31,190 nt of DNA from BMS3Abin12 sp964487445 (GTDB lineage: Bacteria; Pseudomonadota; Gammaproteobacteria; 21-64-14). The stretch spans positions 1 through 31,190 of the forward strand of contig CAZAQG010000023.1 in assembly GCA_964487445.1 (NCBI GenBank), in the 5' to 3' direction. This document shows, in pieces, positions 7,714 through 14,562 of the stretch. Numbering within the stretch: the first letter of the stretch is position 1; each line of letters opens with the position of its first letter. Under the pieces are notes generated by a model that saw only the letters and a program-made list of their open reading frames with translations, was not told where the DNA came from and made no database searches. Position numbers and translations under genes: made by a program.

Positions 7714-8373
7714 TCAGCGCGAGGGAGTGACCACGTTGGGGTGCGGGCTAAGTACGTTGGGGTGAGGACTCAGCACATTCGGATTCCGGCTGCGCACGTT
7801 GGGATTGGGGCTCAACACATTCGGGTTGGGGTTGCGCCCCGATTGGGCCGTCGGCGCCGAGAGTCGCGAGTAGCGCATCAGGTGGAACGTGACCGAAGGG
7901 CTGGACATCAGGACCTTGCCGGCGTCATTCACGATCTGCGCTTGCAGCGTATGGGTGCCCCGATCGATGTTGCGGAGGACGGCCTGCGGCGCGCGGTAGC
8001 GCTCGGCGAGGCGCTTCCCGTCCAGGACCAGTGCGATGGCCTGCCCCTGGTCCGTCCTCAAGGGCGGCTTCATCTCCAGCCGCACCGTGACATCCCCGTT
8101 GTTGCGGCGCACCGTGGCATCCGGCGCGGGTGCGGAGATACGCAAGACCCGATAGGGCGCAACGCCCTGCGTCGTGGAAGCGAAGGGCCTGGGATTCGGG
8201 AGTTTGCCGGGTTTGTAGACGTTGGCCGGCGGGATGATCACCTTGCGCGCTCCGCGGTGCGGTTGGTCGGAGAAGACCACCGTCCCGTTCGGTTCCACCC
8301 AGCGGTACACCGTGGCGGCGGCGACCAGGGCGGGGGTCGCCACGAGGACGAGCAGGAACGCGATGCGGCGCAT
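7714..8373 (-). CDS. DUF4124-domain exported protein with C-terminal NPNV repeats
   Basis: A 219-residue protein from ATG 8373. The start is chosen because it gives a clean signal peptide (MRRIAFLLVLVATPALVAAA). The following TVYRWVEPNGTVVFSDQPH is the DUF4124 signature, a short domain of periplasmic or envelope proteins of unknown function. A beta-rich region follows (about residues 70-175: VLRISAPAPDATVRRNNGDV and LVLDGKRLAERY), resembling a fibronectin/Ig-like fold. The C-terminus is a low-complexity repeat of (N/H)PNV(L/R/V) units encoded by a 21-bp tandem repeat. A DUF4124 gene between glnA and ntrB is, as I recall, a recurrent gammaproteobacterial arrangement, but its role in nitrogen control is unknown. 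A terminator follows glnA, so this gene may have its own promoter. Confidence 0.8.
   Translation of the reverse strand: MRRIAFLLVLVATPALVAAATVYRWVEPNGTVVFSDQPHRGARKVIIPPANVYKPGKLPNPRPFASTTQGVAPYRVLRISAPAPDATVRRNNGDVTVRLEMKPPLRTDQGQAIALVLDGKRLAERYRAPQAVLRNIDRGTHTLQAQIVNDAGKVLMSSPSVTFHLMRYSRLSAPTAQSGRNPNPNVLSPNPNVRSRNPNVLSPHPNVLSPHPNVVTPSR
7733..7837 (-). repeat. 21-bp tandem repeat, five units, inside the DUF4124 gene
   Basis: Five consecutive 21-base units (starts 7733, 7754, 7775, 7796, 7817) share the core AC(G/A)TT(G/C)GG(G/A)TT, or a close variant. On the coding strand each unit encodes seven residues of the type NPNVLSP or HPNVLSP. The units differ mainly at silent or conservative positions, so the repeat is old or selected at protein level. 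The 21-base period keeps the frame, so expansion or contraction would change only the tail length. Confidence 0.85.
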
Positions 8374-8464
8374 TTCTTTACAATAGTAGAGCGGCACACA
8401 GGAAGCAACCGCGACGCATCCGGCCCGCGGCGGATTCGGTATCGCGGGACCTGCGGCGAAGATC

Positions 8465-8503
8465 AAAAAACGGCGGGCACCCCCTGGTCGGAGCACCCGC
8501 CGT
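8465..8503 (-). terminator. Rho-independent terminator of glnA
   Basis: On the minus strand an 8-bp perfect stem ACGGCGGG/CCCGCCGT (8503-8496 with 8477-8470) is followed at once by six T residues (8470-8465). The hairpin lies about 50 bases after the glnA stop, which is the normal position, and separates glnA from the DUF4124-ntrBC genes downstream. Confidence 0.85.
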
Positions 8504-8551
8504 CGCGCCGCTGCCGCACTAAAACCACCCCAAGTCCGACGGACACCCAGC

Positions 8552-9958
8552 CTAGAGGCTGTAGTAGAGGTCGAACTCGACCGGGTGGGTGGTCATCCGC
8601 AGGCGGGTGATCTCCTGCATCTTGAGATCGATATAACCGTCGATCAAGTCGTCCGTGAACACCCCGCCCGCCTTGAGGAACTCGCGATCCACGTCAAGGG
8701 CATCGAGTGCCTGGTCCAACGAATGGCAGACCGTCGAAATTTTCTCCTCTTCCTCGGGCGGCAGGTCGTAGAGGTCCTTGTCCATGGATTCACCGGGGTG
8801 GATCTTGTTCTGAATACCGTCGAGTCCGGCCATCATCATCGCGGTAAAGGCGAAGTACGTGTTGCCGCAGGCGTCCGGGAATCGCACTTCGATGCGTCGC
8901 GCCTTGGGGTTGGACACGGAGGGGATGCGTACCGAGGCCGAGCGGTTGCTCGCCGAGTAGGCCAACAGGATCGGCGCCTCGAAGCCGGGTACCAGCCGCT
9001 TGTAGCTGTTGGTGCTGGCGTTGGTGAAGGCGTTGAGCGCGCGCGCGTGCTTGAAGATGCCGCCGATGTAGTACAGGGCCAGTTCCGAGAGGCCGCCGTA
9101 CTTGTTGCCCATGAACAGGTTTTTTCCCTGTTTGGCGAGCGACTGATGCACGTGCATCCCGTTGCCGTTGTCTCCGACGAGGGGCTTGGGCATGAACGTC
9201 GCGGTCTTGCCGTAGGCGTGGGCGACATTCTGCACCACGTATTTCATGATCAGCATTTCATCGGCTTTGCGCACCAGGGAGTTGAAGGCGGTGCCGATCT
9301 CGCACTGTCCCGCAGTCGCCACCTCGTGGTGGTGCATCTCCACCTTGATGCCCATCTCCTCGAGCGCCAGGCACATGGCCGAACGGATGTCCTGCAGGGA
9401 ATCCACCGGCGGCACCGGGAAATAGCCGCCCTTGATCGACGGCCGGTGGCCGATGTTGCCGTCCTCGAACACGCGCTCGGAGTTCCACGACGCCTCGTCC
9501 GAATCGACCTTGTAGAAGGCCCCGCTCATGGTGGTGCCCCAGCGCACGTCGTCGAGGATGAAGAATTCCGGTTCCGGCCCGAAGTAAGCGGTGTCTGCGA
9601 TCTTGGTGGACTTGAGATAGGCCTCGGCACGCTTGGCGATCGTGCGCGGATCGCGCCCGTAGCCCTGCATGGTCGCCGGCTCGAGGATGTCGCAGCGCAG
9701 GAGCAGCGTGGCCTCGTCGGTAAACGGATCCATCACCGCACTCTCGGCATCCGGCATCAGCACCATGTCGGACTCGTTGATGCACTTCCAACCGGCGATG
9801 CTCGAGCCATCGAACATCTTGCCGTCCTTGAAGAACCCGGTATCGATCTGGCTCGCGGGCAGGGACACGTGCTGCTCCTTGCCGCGCGTGTCGACGAAGC
9901 GCAGATCCACGAACTTCACTTCTTTGTCTTTCATCAACTTCAGAACGTTTGCGGACAT
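8552..9958 (-). CDS. glnA: Glutamine synthetase type I (GSI-beta)
   Basis: A 468-residue ATP-dependent enzyme that makes glutamine from glutamate and ammonium, the central nitrogen-assimilation step. The start has a strong ribosome-binding site (AGGAGG seven bases before ATG 9958). Family landmarks: MFDGSSIAGW near residue 50, metal-binding EPEFFILDD, NGNGMHVHQSL, the ATP-binding segment around KRLVPGFEAP, and the adenylylation loop MDKDLYDLPPEE, whose tyrosine is modified by GlnE. Length and the adenylylation tyrosine identify the GSI-beta class. Upstream are a near-consensus sigma-54 promoter and a perfect NtrC site, and a hairpin terminator follows. Regulation by NtrBC from the same locus is therefore expected. 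Confidence 0.98.
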   Translation of the reverse strand: MSANVLKLMKDKEVKFVDLRFVDTRGKEQHVSLPASQIDTGFFKDGKMFDGSSIAGWKCINESDMVLMPDAESAVMDPFTDEATLLLRCDILEPATMQGYGRDPRTIAKRAEAYLKSTKIADTAYFGPEPEFFILDDVRWGTTMSGAFYKVDSDEASWNSERVFEDGNIGHRPSIKGGYFPVPPVDSLQDIRSAMCLALEEMGIKVEMHHHEVATAGQCEIGTAFNSLVRKADEMLIMKYVVQNVAHAYGKTATFMPKPLVGDNGNGMHVHQSLAKQGKNLFMGNKYGGLSELALYYIGGIFKHARALNAFTNASTNSYKRLVPGFEAPILLAYSASNRSASVRIPSVSNPKARRIEVRFPDACGNTYFAFTAMMMAGLDGIQNKIHPGESMDKDLYDLPPEEEEKISTVCHSLDQALDALDVDREFLKAGGVFTDDLIDGYIDLKMQEITRLRMTTHPVEFDLYYSL

Positions 9959-10028
9959 GAAAGGGCCTCCTGGGCAGTGACTCGGGCGCCGGGACTGGCG
10001 GCAGCGCCGAGGATTTCCGATACCGGGG

Positions 10029-10050
10029 TCGATATCAACAGCGATATCGA
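10029..10050. repeat. Perfect inverted repeat in the glnA leader
   Basis: TCGATATC (10029-10036) and GATATCGA (10043-10050) are perfect 8-base arms around AACAGC. The repeat lies in the predicted 5' leader of glnA, between the sigma-54 promoter and the start codon. It could be a protein-binding site or an RNA hairpin in the leader. No known regulator motif is recognised. Confidence 0.5.
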
Positions 10051-10056
10051 TTTCGA

Positions 10057-10086
10057 GGTGACCCGTAGCCCTTCAGGGCGATCACC
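10057..10086. repeat. Second stem-loop in the glnA leader
   Basis: Inner arms GCCCT (10068-10072) and AGGGC (10075-10079) flank a two-base turn. Outer arms GGTGA (10057-10061) and TCACC (10082-10086) are also perfect, with an asymmetric internal loop. It sits next to the other leader palindrome. The two-base inner loop is too tight for a stable RNA hairpin, so a DNA-level element is equally possible. Confidence 0.3.
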
Positions 10087-10132
10087 GGGGTTCCTCGGTT
10101 CCCTTGGCCACCGGAACCGATTACAGGGATGA

Positions 10133-10148
10133 AGCACGATCCGTGCCA
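10133..10148 (-). promoter_or_regulatory. Sigma-54 promoter of glnA
   Basis: On the minus strand the sequence is TGGCACGGATCGTGCT. The -24 element TGGCACG is perfect, GG and GC are ten bases apart, and the -12 element GTGC differs from TTGC at one base. Predicted transcription would start near 10122, giving a leader of about 165 bases. An NtrC site centred at 10220 lies about 70 bases upstream of the -24 element, the geometry of the enteric glnAp2 promoter. Confidence 0.8.
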
Positions 10149-10212
10149 TGAACTCAACCTGGTGTTCTTAAACATCTTTTACAAAGATTTCCGGGAGGCG
10201 GGGCCGGGAAGC

Positions 10213-10227
10213 GCACCATCATGGTGC
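10213..10227. promoter_or_regulatory. NtrC-binding enhancer site upstream of glnA
   Basis: GCACCATCATGGTGC matches the consensus GCAC-N5-TGGTGC exactly and is almost a perfect palindrome, extending to CGCACCAT-C-ATGGTGCG. It lies about 100 bases upstream of the predicted glnA transcription start. Only one strong copy is seen, whereas enteric glnA has two strong sites. Confidence 0.8.
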
Positions 10228-10251
10228 GTCGCAGTCGCGCGCGCACTCATT

Positions 10252-11436
10252 TTACGCGGATGCGGCCTCGAACTGCACCCGGACTTCACCCACGCCGTCG
10301 AGCGACTTGGCGCGGCGTGCCAGCGCCCGTGCCAGCGCCCGCGCGGCCTGCAGGTCGGCGACGACATCCAGCGGCAGAACCACCTCCACGTCCACCCGGC
10401 CTTCCAGGTAGTGCAGGGTGACGCGTTCGATGCGCCGTGCCTCGTCAAAGCCGCGCCATTGCCGATGCAATCGATCGAGCATCTCCTCGCGCAGCGGCAG
10501 GTCGTACGAGGACATCGTGGCCTCGTCGTCCTCGGTATCGATGTGCACGAGGACGTCGCTGATCTCATCGAACCGGCGCATCAGCCGTCTGCGGACAGTC
10601 TCGCTGATCTGGTGCCCCTCGGAGACGCTCACCTTCGGATCCACCAGGATGTGTACGTCCACCAGCGCGTCGCGTCCCATGCGCCGGCTGCGCAACAGGT
10701 GCAGGGCCTGCACGCCGTCGACGGCGAGGATCGCCTGCTTCACCGCCGCCACCTGTTCCCGATCGAGACCGGTATCGACCAGCTCGCGCAGGCTCTGCCA
10801 GCTCAGATCCCAACCGATCTTGGCGATCATCAGCGCGACGATCACGGCCGCGACCGCATCCAGGTACGGCAGCCCGGCCATGGTGCCGCCGATGCCGATG
10901 GCGACCACCACCGAGGAGATGGCATCGCTGCGATGGTGCCAGGCGTTGGCCTGCAACAGATTGGAGCGCACGCGGCGCGCGGCGCGCACCGTGTAGTGGT
11001 AGAGACCCTCCTTGGAGACGATCGACAGCAGGGCGACGATCAGTGTGAGCAGATCCGGCCGCAACAACTCCTTCGGCGCGAACAGCCGGCTCCCGGTCTC
11101 GTAGCCGATGCCCGCGCCCACGGCGATCAGCAACACGCCGAGCCCGACCGTGACCGCGGTCTCGACGCGCGCATGCCCGTACGGGTGGTCCTCGTCGGCA
11201 TCCCGGCTCCCGTGGCGCGCGGCGACCAGTACCATGGCGTCCGAGGCGAGGTCGGAAAGGGAGTGGACGCCGTCGACGACCAGCGCCTGCGACCGGCCGA
11301 TGATGCCGAACAGGATCTTGGCGCCGGCCAGCACGACGTTGATCACCGCGCCGACGACGGTCACGCGGTACACGGCCCGGTAGCGGACGCCGGCGTCCGG
11401 GGACGTCGTATGATGGTGGGCGATGCCGTTGGCCAT
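10252..11436 (-). CDS. Cation diffusion facilitator (CDF) family metal transporter
   Basis: A 394-residue inner-membrane protein expected to export divalent metal ions (Zn2+, Fe2+, Mn2+ or Co2+) in exchange for protons. The N-terminal half has about six hydrophobic segments. The metal-site motifs are visible: VDGVHSLSDLASD in the second helix (HxxxD) and ANAWHHRSDAISS in the fifth (HxxxD). DEDHPYGHARVET is the conserved CDF loop. The cytoplasmic C-terminal domain is longer than in YiiP-type proteins and seems to contain the usual ferredoxin-like fold (VDVHILVDPKVSVSEGHQI) plus a second similar segment (VDVEVVLPLDVVAD) from about residue 330. ATG 11436 is 31 bases after the tusA stop, so it may be the last gene of the hypothetical/PP-loop/tusA operon. 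Metal specificity cannot be read directly. Confidence 0.88.
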   Translation of the reverse strand: MANGIAHHHTTSPDAGVRYRAVYRVTVVGAVINVVLAGAKILFGIIGRSQALVVDGVHSLSDLASDAMVLVAARHGSRDADEDHPYGHARVETAVTVGLGVLLIAVGAGIGYETGSRLFAPKELLRPDLLTLIVALLSIVSKEGLYHYTVRAARRVRSNLLQANAWHHRSDAISSVVVAIGIGGTMAGLPYLDAVAAVIVALMIAKIGWDLSWQSLRELVDTGLDREQVAAVKQAILAVDGVQALHLLRSRRMGRDALVDVHILVDPKVSVSEGHQISETVRRRLMRRFDEISDVLVHIDTEDDEATMSSYDLPLREEMLDRLHRQWRGFDEARRIERVTLHYLEGRVDVEVVLPLDVVADLQAARALARALARRAKSLDGVGEVRVQFEAASA

Positions 11437-11467
11437 GGGTTCTCGGGGATGACGGGCGCGACGACGG

Positions 11468-11716
11468 CTACCGACGCCCGGCTTCCTCGTCCGAGACCAC
11501 CTCGATGGTGATGGAGATCTCTCCGGACGCCTCCCGGATCCCGATCACCCGGTGACCATACATCCGGCACCAGGCCGGGATATCGTGGCTCGCCCCGGGG
11601 TCGGTGCAACGAATCTCGAGCTGCTCGCCGTGCGCCAAGTCCCGCACACGGTCCTGAGTACGGATCACGGGCAGCGGGCAGAGCAGGCGTCGGACATCGA
11701 GCACTTGGCGGTTCAC
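11468..11716 (-). CDS. TusA-family sulfur carrier protein (first copy)
   Basis: An 82-residue protein starting with GTG 11716. The GTG overlaps the stop of the PP-loop gene (GTGA), so translation is coupled. VLDVRRLLCPLPVIRTQDRV contains the TusA/SirA CPxP motif; its cysteine carries persulfide sulfur. The rest, with EIRCTDPGASHDIPAWCRMYGH, matches the small two-layer alpha/beta fold of the family. TusA proteins pass sulfur from cysteine desulfurase or rhodanese to acceptors such as tRNA-thiolation enzymes, or act in dissimilatory sulfur oxidation. Coupling to a PP-loop ATPase suggests it donates sulfur to that enzyme. Family certain, exact partner inferred. Confidence 0.85.
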   Translation of the reverse strand: MNRQVLDVRRLLCPLPVIRTQDRVRDLAHGEQLEIRCTDPGASHDIPAWCRMYGHRVIGIREASGEISITIEVVSDEEAGRR

Positions 11717-12756
11717 AGATACCACTCCGCGGGGATCTCCTCGGCAGGCAGCGGCGCGACCTCGAAAAGGCGCGGCTTCCCCCCGCCGTGCGCCACGGCG
11801 ACCTGCACCCGCGGCGCCCCGCGTCCCTGGCTGAACCGCGCCGTCAGCCGCGCCGCCAGTTCGAGGTCCCCGTCCGAGACCTCGCCGTCCACCAGTACCA
11901 GCGGTCCCGGGTGGCTCACCGTGGTGAGGTTCGTGAACTGCTTGCGGTAACCCTCGAGGAAGCGGTTCTCCCCCTCCTCGCGCGCAACGATCAGCTTGAA
12001 GTGCGGCCGGGGGCGCAGGTGGCGCCCGACCTTGAGGAGCATGATGTCGTCCAGTTCGTAGTCGCGCGTAGCGCGCGCACGCCACAGGTCGGCGAGCTTC
12101 GCCGCGTAGCGCGGGTCGGTCAGGAAACAGCACCCCCCGGCCGGCTGGGCGTAGTCACGAAACCCGTAGTGCTCCGCCAGGGCCATCTGCGGCTTGCGGG
12201 TACGCCCGCTGAAGTCGAGCAGCCGCTCGCGCTCGACCCAGCCCTCGCGTTCGGGCAGGGTGGGGGGCAGGAGCTTGGCGCTCAGCGGGCGCAGCAGCCG
12301 GTCGCCGGCGCCCGACTCGCGCGCGATCACCGGCATCGTGTCCCGGCGCTGCGACATGGGCCGCTGGCCGACGACCTCGCCGGTGATCACGAAATCGAAC
12401 CCGTGCTCTTGCATCCACGCGTAGGCGCGCCCGACCATGAACCCCTTGCAGTCCAGACAGGGATTCAGGTTATGGCCGTAACCGTGTCGGGGATTGAGCA
12501 CCACGTCCTTGTAATCGGTGGAGACATCGATGAGGTGTAGCCGGATGCCCAGTTGCTCCGCCACCCACAGGGCGTTGTTGCGTTTCGGGCGGTCGCGCTC
12601 GCGGCTGCGAATGGCGTGCGTGTGTCCCTCCACGCAAAAACCGGTGAAGAAATTGACCCCCTCCACACGAATCCCCTGATCGAGGATCACGCGCGCGGCG
12701 AGCAACGAGTCCAGCCCGCCGGAGATGAGGGCCACCGCCGTGCGCGGCTCCGCCAT
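11713..12756 (-). CDS. PP-loop ATPase, MnmA/ThiI-like thiouridine synthetase homologue
   Basis: A 347-residue protein from ATG 12756, preceded by AGGGG. The N-terminal PP-loop SGGLDS (residues 12-17) marks an adenylating enzyme of the tRNA-thiolation superfamily. A Cys pair NPCLDCK (C100, C103) and a later PAGGCCFLTDP (C209/C210) sit where MnmA-type enzymes have their sulfur-handling cysteines. The C-terminal part from about residue 235 (DDIMLLKVGRHLRP and HFKLIVARE) resembles, from memory, the NFACT-R-type RNA-binding domain found fused to some such proteins. It is not the housekeeping MnmA, which has a different layout. It probably activates a tRNA uridine and accepts sulfur from the overlapping tusA product; the exact tRNA position is unknown. 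Confidence 0.75.
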   Translation of the reverse strand: MAEPRTAVALISGGLDSLLAARVILDQGIRVEGVNFFTGFCVEGHTHAIRSRERDRPKRNNALWVAEQLGIRLHLIDVSTDYKDVVLNPRHGYGHNLNPCLDCKGFMVGRAYAWMQEHGFDFVITGEVVGQRPMSQRRDTMPVIARESGAGDRLLRPLSAKLLPPTLPEREGWVERERLLDFSGRTRKPQMALAEHYGFRDYAQPAGGCCFLTDPRYAAKLADLWRARATRDYELDDIMLLKVGRHLRPRPHFKLIVAREEGENRFLEGYRKQFTNLTTVSHPGPLVLVDGEVSDGDLELAARLTARFSQGRGAPRVQVAVAHGGGKPRLFEVAPLPAEEIPAEWYL

Positions 12757-12892
12757 GGAGATACCCCTGCAAAATCCGCAGAAAAACGCCGCCGTGCGGC
12801 CGAGGAAGAAAGGGGGAGTGTAGAAGATCCACCGAGTCCGGGCCAGCGTTGCGCTGCACGCGCCGGCCACGGGCCTCTGACGTGAAATGTTA

Positions 12893-13468
12893 TTAGTGTA
12901 CCGGTCCGCCCACCGGGGCGGGCGGGCCCGGGACGGCGCCGCTCACACCGATCAGGCGCTCGAAGGCGCGGCGGCTGCCGGTCTCGTACCAGAGTTCGGC
13001 GGCACGCAGCAGGTCCGCGCCCGCGACGCCATCGACCTCCCGAGTCGCCTGCAGTACATCCATCAGGGAGACGAAGGTCGCGGCGAGGCGCTCGAACAGG
13101 GCGTGCAACCCGCGCGTGCGCGTGGCCGCGAGTTCGCGATAGGCGCTGCGCCCGAGGCCCACGAAATAGCCCGGCGAGACCAGGCGCCGTTCGCCGCGCC
13201 CGGGGAACAATCCCGAGAACAACAGGCACTGATCGCCGACGTCGCGCAACCGCTCGGCGCGGTGGGTCCCGTGCGTGTCGAGGGCACGCAGGTAGTCCAG
13301 TGCCATGACCCGCGCGGCGAGCTGCGGCTCGCCCGTGAAGCGCATCAGCAGGAAGACCAGATAGCTCTCCAGGTCTTCACCGAGATCGCAGCGGCATACG
13401 CGCTGCGCCTCCCCGACGAGGGTGTGCCATTGTGCGGCGGCGCTCGGTTGCAGGACCAATTCGTGCAT
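12893..13468 (-). CDS. Conserved hypothetical protein (helical), start of PP-loop/tusA operon
   Basis: A 191-residue protein from ATG 13468 with a good ribosome-binding site (GGGAGGG). No domain is recognised with confidence. It is predicted mostly alpha-helical and soluble, with no signal peptide or membrane segment. Distinctive stretches are CDLGEDLESYLVFLLMRF, CLLFSGLFPGRGERRLVSPG and FVGLGRSAYRELA, the kind of conserved core seen in uncharacterised proteobacterial families. The C-terminus is Pro/Gly-rich and probably disordered. It is followed after 136 bases by the PP-loop gene on the same strand and is divergent from glyQ. A link with tRNA modification is possible by position only. Confidence 0.65.
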   Translation of the reverse strand: MHELVLQPSAAAQWHTLVGEAQRVCRCDLGEDLESYLVFLLMRFTGEPQLAARVMALDYLRALDTHGTHRAERLRDVGDQCLLFSGLFPGRGERRLVSPGYFVGLGRSAYRELAATRTRGLHALFERLAATFVSLMDVLQATREVDGVAGADLLRAAELWYETGSRRAFERLIGVSGAVPGPPAPVGGPVH

Positions 13469-13566
13469 CGTTCATCCCTCCCTATGGTTGATCGACCATC
13501 GGGTAGGGGATCTTTAACCCGGATCGGAACCGGCTCGACGACCTTCGTTCGCGCCCGTCGGCACGC

Positions 13567-13572
13567 TATACT
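13567..13572 (+). promoter_or_regulatory. Candidate -10 box for glyQS
   Basis: TATACT (five of six to consensus) lies 60 bases upstream of the glyQ GTG in the divergent spacer. No good -35 is seen at 17 bases (TTCGTT). A 14-of-16 palindrome at 13484-13499, nearer the divergent gene, may be an operator. This is the best promoter candidate in the 163-base spacer. Confidence 0.35.
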
Positions 13573-13632
13573 GGTCCGCCGTTTCCGACCGCCGCCCCCA
13601 GGGGCCCCAAAGGAATTTCCGGAAAAGCACCC

Positions 13633-14562
13633 GTGGCCGAGTCGCCCTCACCCACACCGCCCGCCACCTTCCAGGACCTGATCCTGGCGCTGCAGCACTA
13701 CTGGTCCGCACGCGGCTGCGTGCTGCTGCAGCCCTACGATCTCGAAGTCGGGGCGGGGACCTTCCATCCGGCGACGTTTCTGCGCGCGGTAGGGCCCGAG
13801 CCATGGAACGCCGCCTACGTGCAGCCCTCACGCCGCCCCACGGATGGGCGCTACGGCGAGAATCCGAACCGGTTACAGCACTACTATCAGTTCCAGGTGG
13901 TACTCAAACCCTCCCCGCCCGATATCCAGGAGATGTACCTCGACTCGCTGCGCGCCCTGGGCCTGGACCCGCTGGTGCACGACATCCGCTTCGTGGAAGA
14001 CAACTGGGAGTCCCCGACCCTGGGCGCGTGGGGGCTCGGCTGGGAGGTGTGGCTCAACGGCATGGAGGTCACGCAGTTCACGTATTTCCAGCAGGTGGGC
14101 GGCCTGGACTGCGCCCCGGTCATGGGGGAGATCACCTACGGACTGGAGCGTATCGCCATGTACCTGCAGGGCGTCGACAGCGTCTTCGACCTGACATGGA
14201 CCACCGGCGCGCAGGGGCGGATCTCCTACGGTGACGTGTTCCACCAGAACGAGGTGGAGATGTCCGCTTACAACTTCGAACACGCCGATGTGGAGGCCCT
14301 GTTCCGGTGGTTCGACACCTGCGAGGCGGAGAGCCGGCGGCTGGCGGACCTGGACCTGCCATTGCCGGCCTATGAAATGGCCCTCAAGGCCTCGCATACC
14401 TTCAATCTGCTGGATGCACGCAATGCGATCTCCGTGACCGAGCGCCGGCGTTACCTGCTGCGGGTGCGGGCCCTGGCGCGCGCCGTGGCGGAGCGTTACC
14501 TGGCGCGGCGCGCGGCGCTGGGCTTCCCGCTGCAGCGCCGTCCCGCGGGCGATGCGCCATGA
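13633..14562 (+). CDS. glyQ: Glycine-tRNA ligase alpha subunit
   Basis: A 309-residue protein starting at GTG 13633, with GGAAAAG upstream. It is the catalytic subunit of the heterotetrameric bacterial glycyl-tRNA synthetase, which charges tRNA-Gly in the cytoplasm. Signature segments are FQDLILALQHYWSARGCVLL, the motif-2 region RRPTDGRYGENPNRLQHYYQ, and GLDCAPVMGEITYGLERIAMY. Length is normal. Its TGA overlaps the ATG of glyS (ATGA), as in most gammaproteobacteria. Confidence 0.98.
   Translation: MAESPSPTPPATFQDLILALQHYWSARGCVLLQPYDLEVGAGTFHPATFLRAVGPEPWNAAYVQPSRRPTDGRYGENPNRLQHYYQFQVVLKPSPPDIQEMYLDSLRALGLDPLVHDIRFVEDNWESPTLGAWGLGWEVWLNGMEVTQFTYFQQVGGLDCAPVMGEITYGLERIAMYLQGVDSVFDLTWTTGAQGRISYGDVFHQNEVEMSAYNFEHADVEALFRWFDTCEAESRRLADLDLPLPAYEMALKASHTFNLLDARNAISVTERRRYLLRVRALARAVAERYLARRAALGFPLQRRPAGDAP

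Noticed and set aside
7733..7837. Regularly repeated 21-bp units resembling a CRISPR array
   Set aside because: Units are directly adjacent with no spacers and encode an in-frame peptide repeat.
10029..10086. Glutamine riboswitch in the glnA leader
   Set aside because: The simple dyads do not show the glutamine-aptamer layout I know, and such riboswitches are known mainly from cyanobacteria and marine metagenomes.
10252..11436. Magnetosome-type CDF protein (MamB/MamM)
   Set aside because: Only general CDF features are visible and no magnetosome genes are nearby; a general metal exporter is the safer call.
10129..11511. A 460-codon plus-strand open frame over the CDF transporter
   Set aside because: Antisense to a transporter with clear CDF metal-site motifs; His/Asp/Arg-rich translation typical of a shadow.
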